A stretch of 6,576 nt of DNA from Bacillota bacterium (GTDB taxonomy: Bacteria; Bacillota; Clostridia; Lachnospirales; Cellulosilyticaceae), in contig JAEWMQ010000037.1 of the NCBI GenBank assembly GCA_023393125.1, positions 1-6,576 of the forward strand, written 5' to 3'. The notes under the pieces are model-generated. The model was given only the letters and a program-made list of their open reading frames with translations. It had not been told where the DNA came from and did no database searches. Each line of letters begins with the position of its first letter. The first letter of the stretch is position 1. The position numbers were made by a program, and so were the translations under genes. Below are positions 5,256-6,576 of the stretch, piece by piece.

Positions 5256-5714
5256 TTAAGTGAATAATCCTTTTATAACATGTAAAACAAATGAATACGT
5301 TAATGGATATGCATTGCTCCCATAAGTGATATCCTTCTTTTCATTACTATAAGATCTTGTCATATTCCATTGATCACCATCCATAATAAATGGATTATAG
5401 TAAGAGTTTCTCCATAATGGCCCAAGAGAGATTGCAAACAATGTCTTAAATTTAAATTCTTGTAATGAAGAAAGCTTTATTTCTTGATGTTTAACTTGAA
5501 TCCCATCAAAATCAAAGTTACTGTATTCTGCTTTATTTGATATAAAATCAAGTTTATATTCTTCTAACACAATTCCAAAAGCTGTAGATTCATATATTAT
5601 AGATGACATTCTAATTACTAAAACTAGTGATAGTATTAACGCTAGCATATAGCTTATACTAAAGAATATTAGTATTTTTTTAAATAACTTTTTTAGATTT
5701 ATTTTTTTCATCAT
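5256..5714 (-). CDS. Hypothetical single-anchor membrane protein
   Basis: This is a 152-residue protein I do not recognise. The N terminus is Lys-rich (MMKKINLKKLFKKI), followed by one strong hydrophobic segment at about 14-36 (ILIFFSISYMLALILSLVLVI). A soluble domain of about 115 residues follows, rich in aromatic residues and Asn (e.g. GPLWRNSYYNPF, DGDQWNMTRSYSN). The topology suggests an anchor with the domain outside the cell. GAGG lies 6 bases before the first of two adjacent ATGs, and an AT-rich promoter candidate lies just upstream. The stop lies only a few bases before the IS copy 2 fragment, so the natural C terminus may have been replaced. It could be an immunity or surface protein, but nothing in the sequence proves either. 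Confidence 0.6.
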   Translation of the reverse strand: MMKKINLKKLFKKILIFFSISYMLALILSLVLVIRMSSIIYESTAFGIVLEEYKLDFISNKAEYSNFDFDGIQVKHQEIKLSSLQEFKFKTLFAISLGPLWRNSYYNPFIMDGDQWNMTRSYSNEKKDITYGSNAYPLTYSFVLHVIKGLFT

Positions 5715-5745
5715 CTTTTTCCTCGTAAGGTTGTTTTTTACTTAT

Positions 5746-5773
5746 ATTATATAGTTATTTCTATAAAAAACAA
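5746..5773 (-). promoter_or_regulatory. Candidate promoter of the single-anchor protein gene
   Basis: TATAAT (complement of 5746-5751) is preceded at 16 bases by TTGTTT (complement of 5768-5773). It lies 32 bases upstream of the ATG. The surrounding DNA is very AT-rich, so chance matches are likely. Confidence 0.3.
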
Positions 5774-5965
5774 AGATTTCAAGAATAATTTTAAAGAATA
5801 TTCAAAAAAAATAAAAGTTTTTATGCTCTGCTTTTCTTCATTTTCCTCATCTATTAGTTCTGATTGGAGATTCCTACTGGTTTTATTAACATCACCAGAA
5901 GTTTTTACAGGAAGCTTTGCATTTCCACTAATTTCAATAGTAATACCTTTGATTTTACTAGCCAT
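5747..5965 (-). pseudogene. Phage tail tape-measure protein, N-terminal fragment
   Basis: The start MASKIKGITIEISGN, followed by DVNKTSRNLQSEL (about residues 25-37), matches the beginning of tail tape-measure proteins of Firmicutes siphophages. These proteins set tail length and normally run to many hundreds of residues. AGGAGG lies 7 bases before the ATG. Between the two conserved pieces the sequence NAKLPVKTSG departs from the usual pattern, and after residue ~38 it becomes unrelated, ending after 72 residues in a hydrophobic stretch (FLKSLFFIEITI) encoded by very AT-rich DNA. The rest of the gene has evidently been deleted or replaced. No other tail gene is in the window, so this is an isolated prophage scar. 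A small truncated peptide might still be translated. Confidence 0.7.
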
Positions 5966-5992
5966 CTTACCACCTCCTCTCTGTTTTAGAGC

Positions 5993-6026
5993 AAAATAAA
6001 AACACCTACTTTTTAAGTAAGTGCTT
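5993..6026 (-). terminator. Intrinsic terminator of the DUF1801 gene
   Basis: On the minus strand CACTTACT (6023-6016) pairs with AGTAGGTG (6010-6003) over 8 bp with one G-U pair, extendable by flanking A-U pairs. It is followed by TTTTTATTTT (complement of 5993-6002). It lies about 35 bases past the DUF1801 stop. Confidence 0.75.
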
Positions 6027-6060
6027 CATTTAAACTAACATATAAAAAAGAGATATACGT

Positions 6061-6441
6061 TTATTTTCCATACACACAAGTGATTTTTCTCTCTATAATG
6101 TCATCTATAGCTTTAAATAATATTTCTCTTTCGCAAGGTTTATCAAAGGGAATATTTACACATCCTTTACCTTTACCCGGTTTGCTTAGCTTTTCTTTCA
6201 TTTGAGCTATATATTCGAAATCCATTGAGTGTAGTGAAAAATGATTCTTAGCAACTCCGAAAGAAATATAGTTTCGTTCTTTACCACTACCTAGTTTATA
6301 AGTAGGCATTTGAAAAGATATAACTTCTTCTAAATCTGGATAGTTTTGACGCATATAATTGATGAAAATTTCATTCCATTCTCTTGCACTACCTTCTAAT
6401 TGACTTAAATATATATCTACTTTGTTCAACCTTTCTCCCAT
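6061..6441 (-). CDS. DUF1801 (YdhG-like) domain protein
   Basis: This is a complete 126-residue protein of the DUF1801 family, whose members include Bacillus YdhG, described as frataxin-like in iron handling. Hallmarks are the N-terminal helix (VDIYLSQLEGSAREWNEIF), VISFQMPTYKL (40-50), YISFGVAKNHFSLHSMDF (58-75), GKGCVNIPFDKP (91-102) and the final helix ILFKAIDDIIERK (107-119). The length is normal for the family. The start ATG at 6439-6441 has GGAGG 5 bases upstream. A promoter with a near-consensus -35 and a good terminator make it a single-gene unit. A role in iron or metal handling is known only for relatives and is uncertain here. Confidence 0.92.
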   Translation of the reverse strand: MGERLNKVDIYLSQLEGSAREWNEIFINYMRQNYPDLEEVISFQMPTYKLGSGKERNYISFGVAKNHFSLHSMDFEYIAQMKEKLSKPGKGKGCVNIPFDKPCEREILFKAIDDIIERKITCVYGK

Positions 6442-6473
6442 AAAAACCTCCAGTATTTTTGATACCTAGCGAT

Positions 6474-6502
6474 AGTATATCCGAAAGTTGTAGCTCTGTC
6501 TA
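6474..6502 (-). promoter_or_regulatory. Promoter of the DUF1801 gene
   Basis: TAGACA (complement of 6497-6502, one base from the TTGACA consensus) is followed after exactly 17 bases by TATACT (complement of 6474-6479). The predicted start is near 6467, about 26 bases before the ATG. This is the best sigma-A type promoter in the window. Beyond it, up to 6576, I see no gene. Confidence 0.65.
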
Positions 6503-6576
6503 ACTTGGATTTAAAAAATAACAAACTCATTTTTAGATTTCTTTTATTATAACTTCTGTTATGCTGTGTGTACAAA

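Overview
The window is AT-rich DNA with Gram-positive features: strong AGGAGG-type ribosome binding sites, a TTG start, and low-GC Firmicutes protein families. A Clostridia-like genome fits best, but the species cannot be told. It looks like an accessory region or 'graveyard'. A few intact genes on the minus strand sit among broken pieces of at least three insertion-sequence families, a restriction-gene tail and a phage tail-gene start. I see no tRNA, rRNA, CRISPR array or complete mobile element.

Left part (1-1290). The plus strand carries the 3' half of an IS66-type transposase, broken by a frameshift, internal deletions and stop codons, and followed by a strong hairpin. Facing it on the minus strand is the last ~62 codons of an Mrr-type restriction endonuclease.

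Intact core (1290-3730, minus strand). An AraC-family regulator and a VOC (glyoxalase-fold) protein form a tightly coupled two-gene operon, only 3 bases apart. The regulator starts with TTG inside a 9-bp hairpin and has a 14-bp palindrome just upstream. Next, with its own promoter, is a DUF5131 (phage Gp37/Gp68, three-Cys) protein. It is followed by a small overlapping reading frame that becomes a plausible 90-residue protein only after a -1 shift at an A7 run.

IS-littered part (3777-5255, minus strand). An IS3-family OrfB tail ends just upstream of the AraC promoter region. Beyond it lie two diverged direct copies of the 3' end of another DDE transposase element. Between these copies is a cassette: the last ~55 codons of an unidentified protein, a small three-helix membrane protein with a good ribosome binding site, and a long terminator. 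The order resembles a polymorphic-toxin tail followed by its immunity gene, but that reading is inference. Upstream of the second copy is a second small single-anchor membrane protein of unknown function.

Right part (5700-6576, minus strand). The first ~38 codons of a phage tail tape-measure protein run into unrelated sequence. An intact DUF1801 (YdhG-like) gene follows, with a good promoter and terminator. The intact genes appear to be independent short transcription units rather than one pathway. The unifying theme is repeated insertion and decay of mobile DNA.
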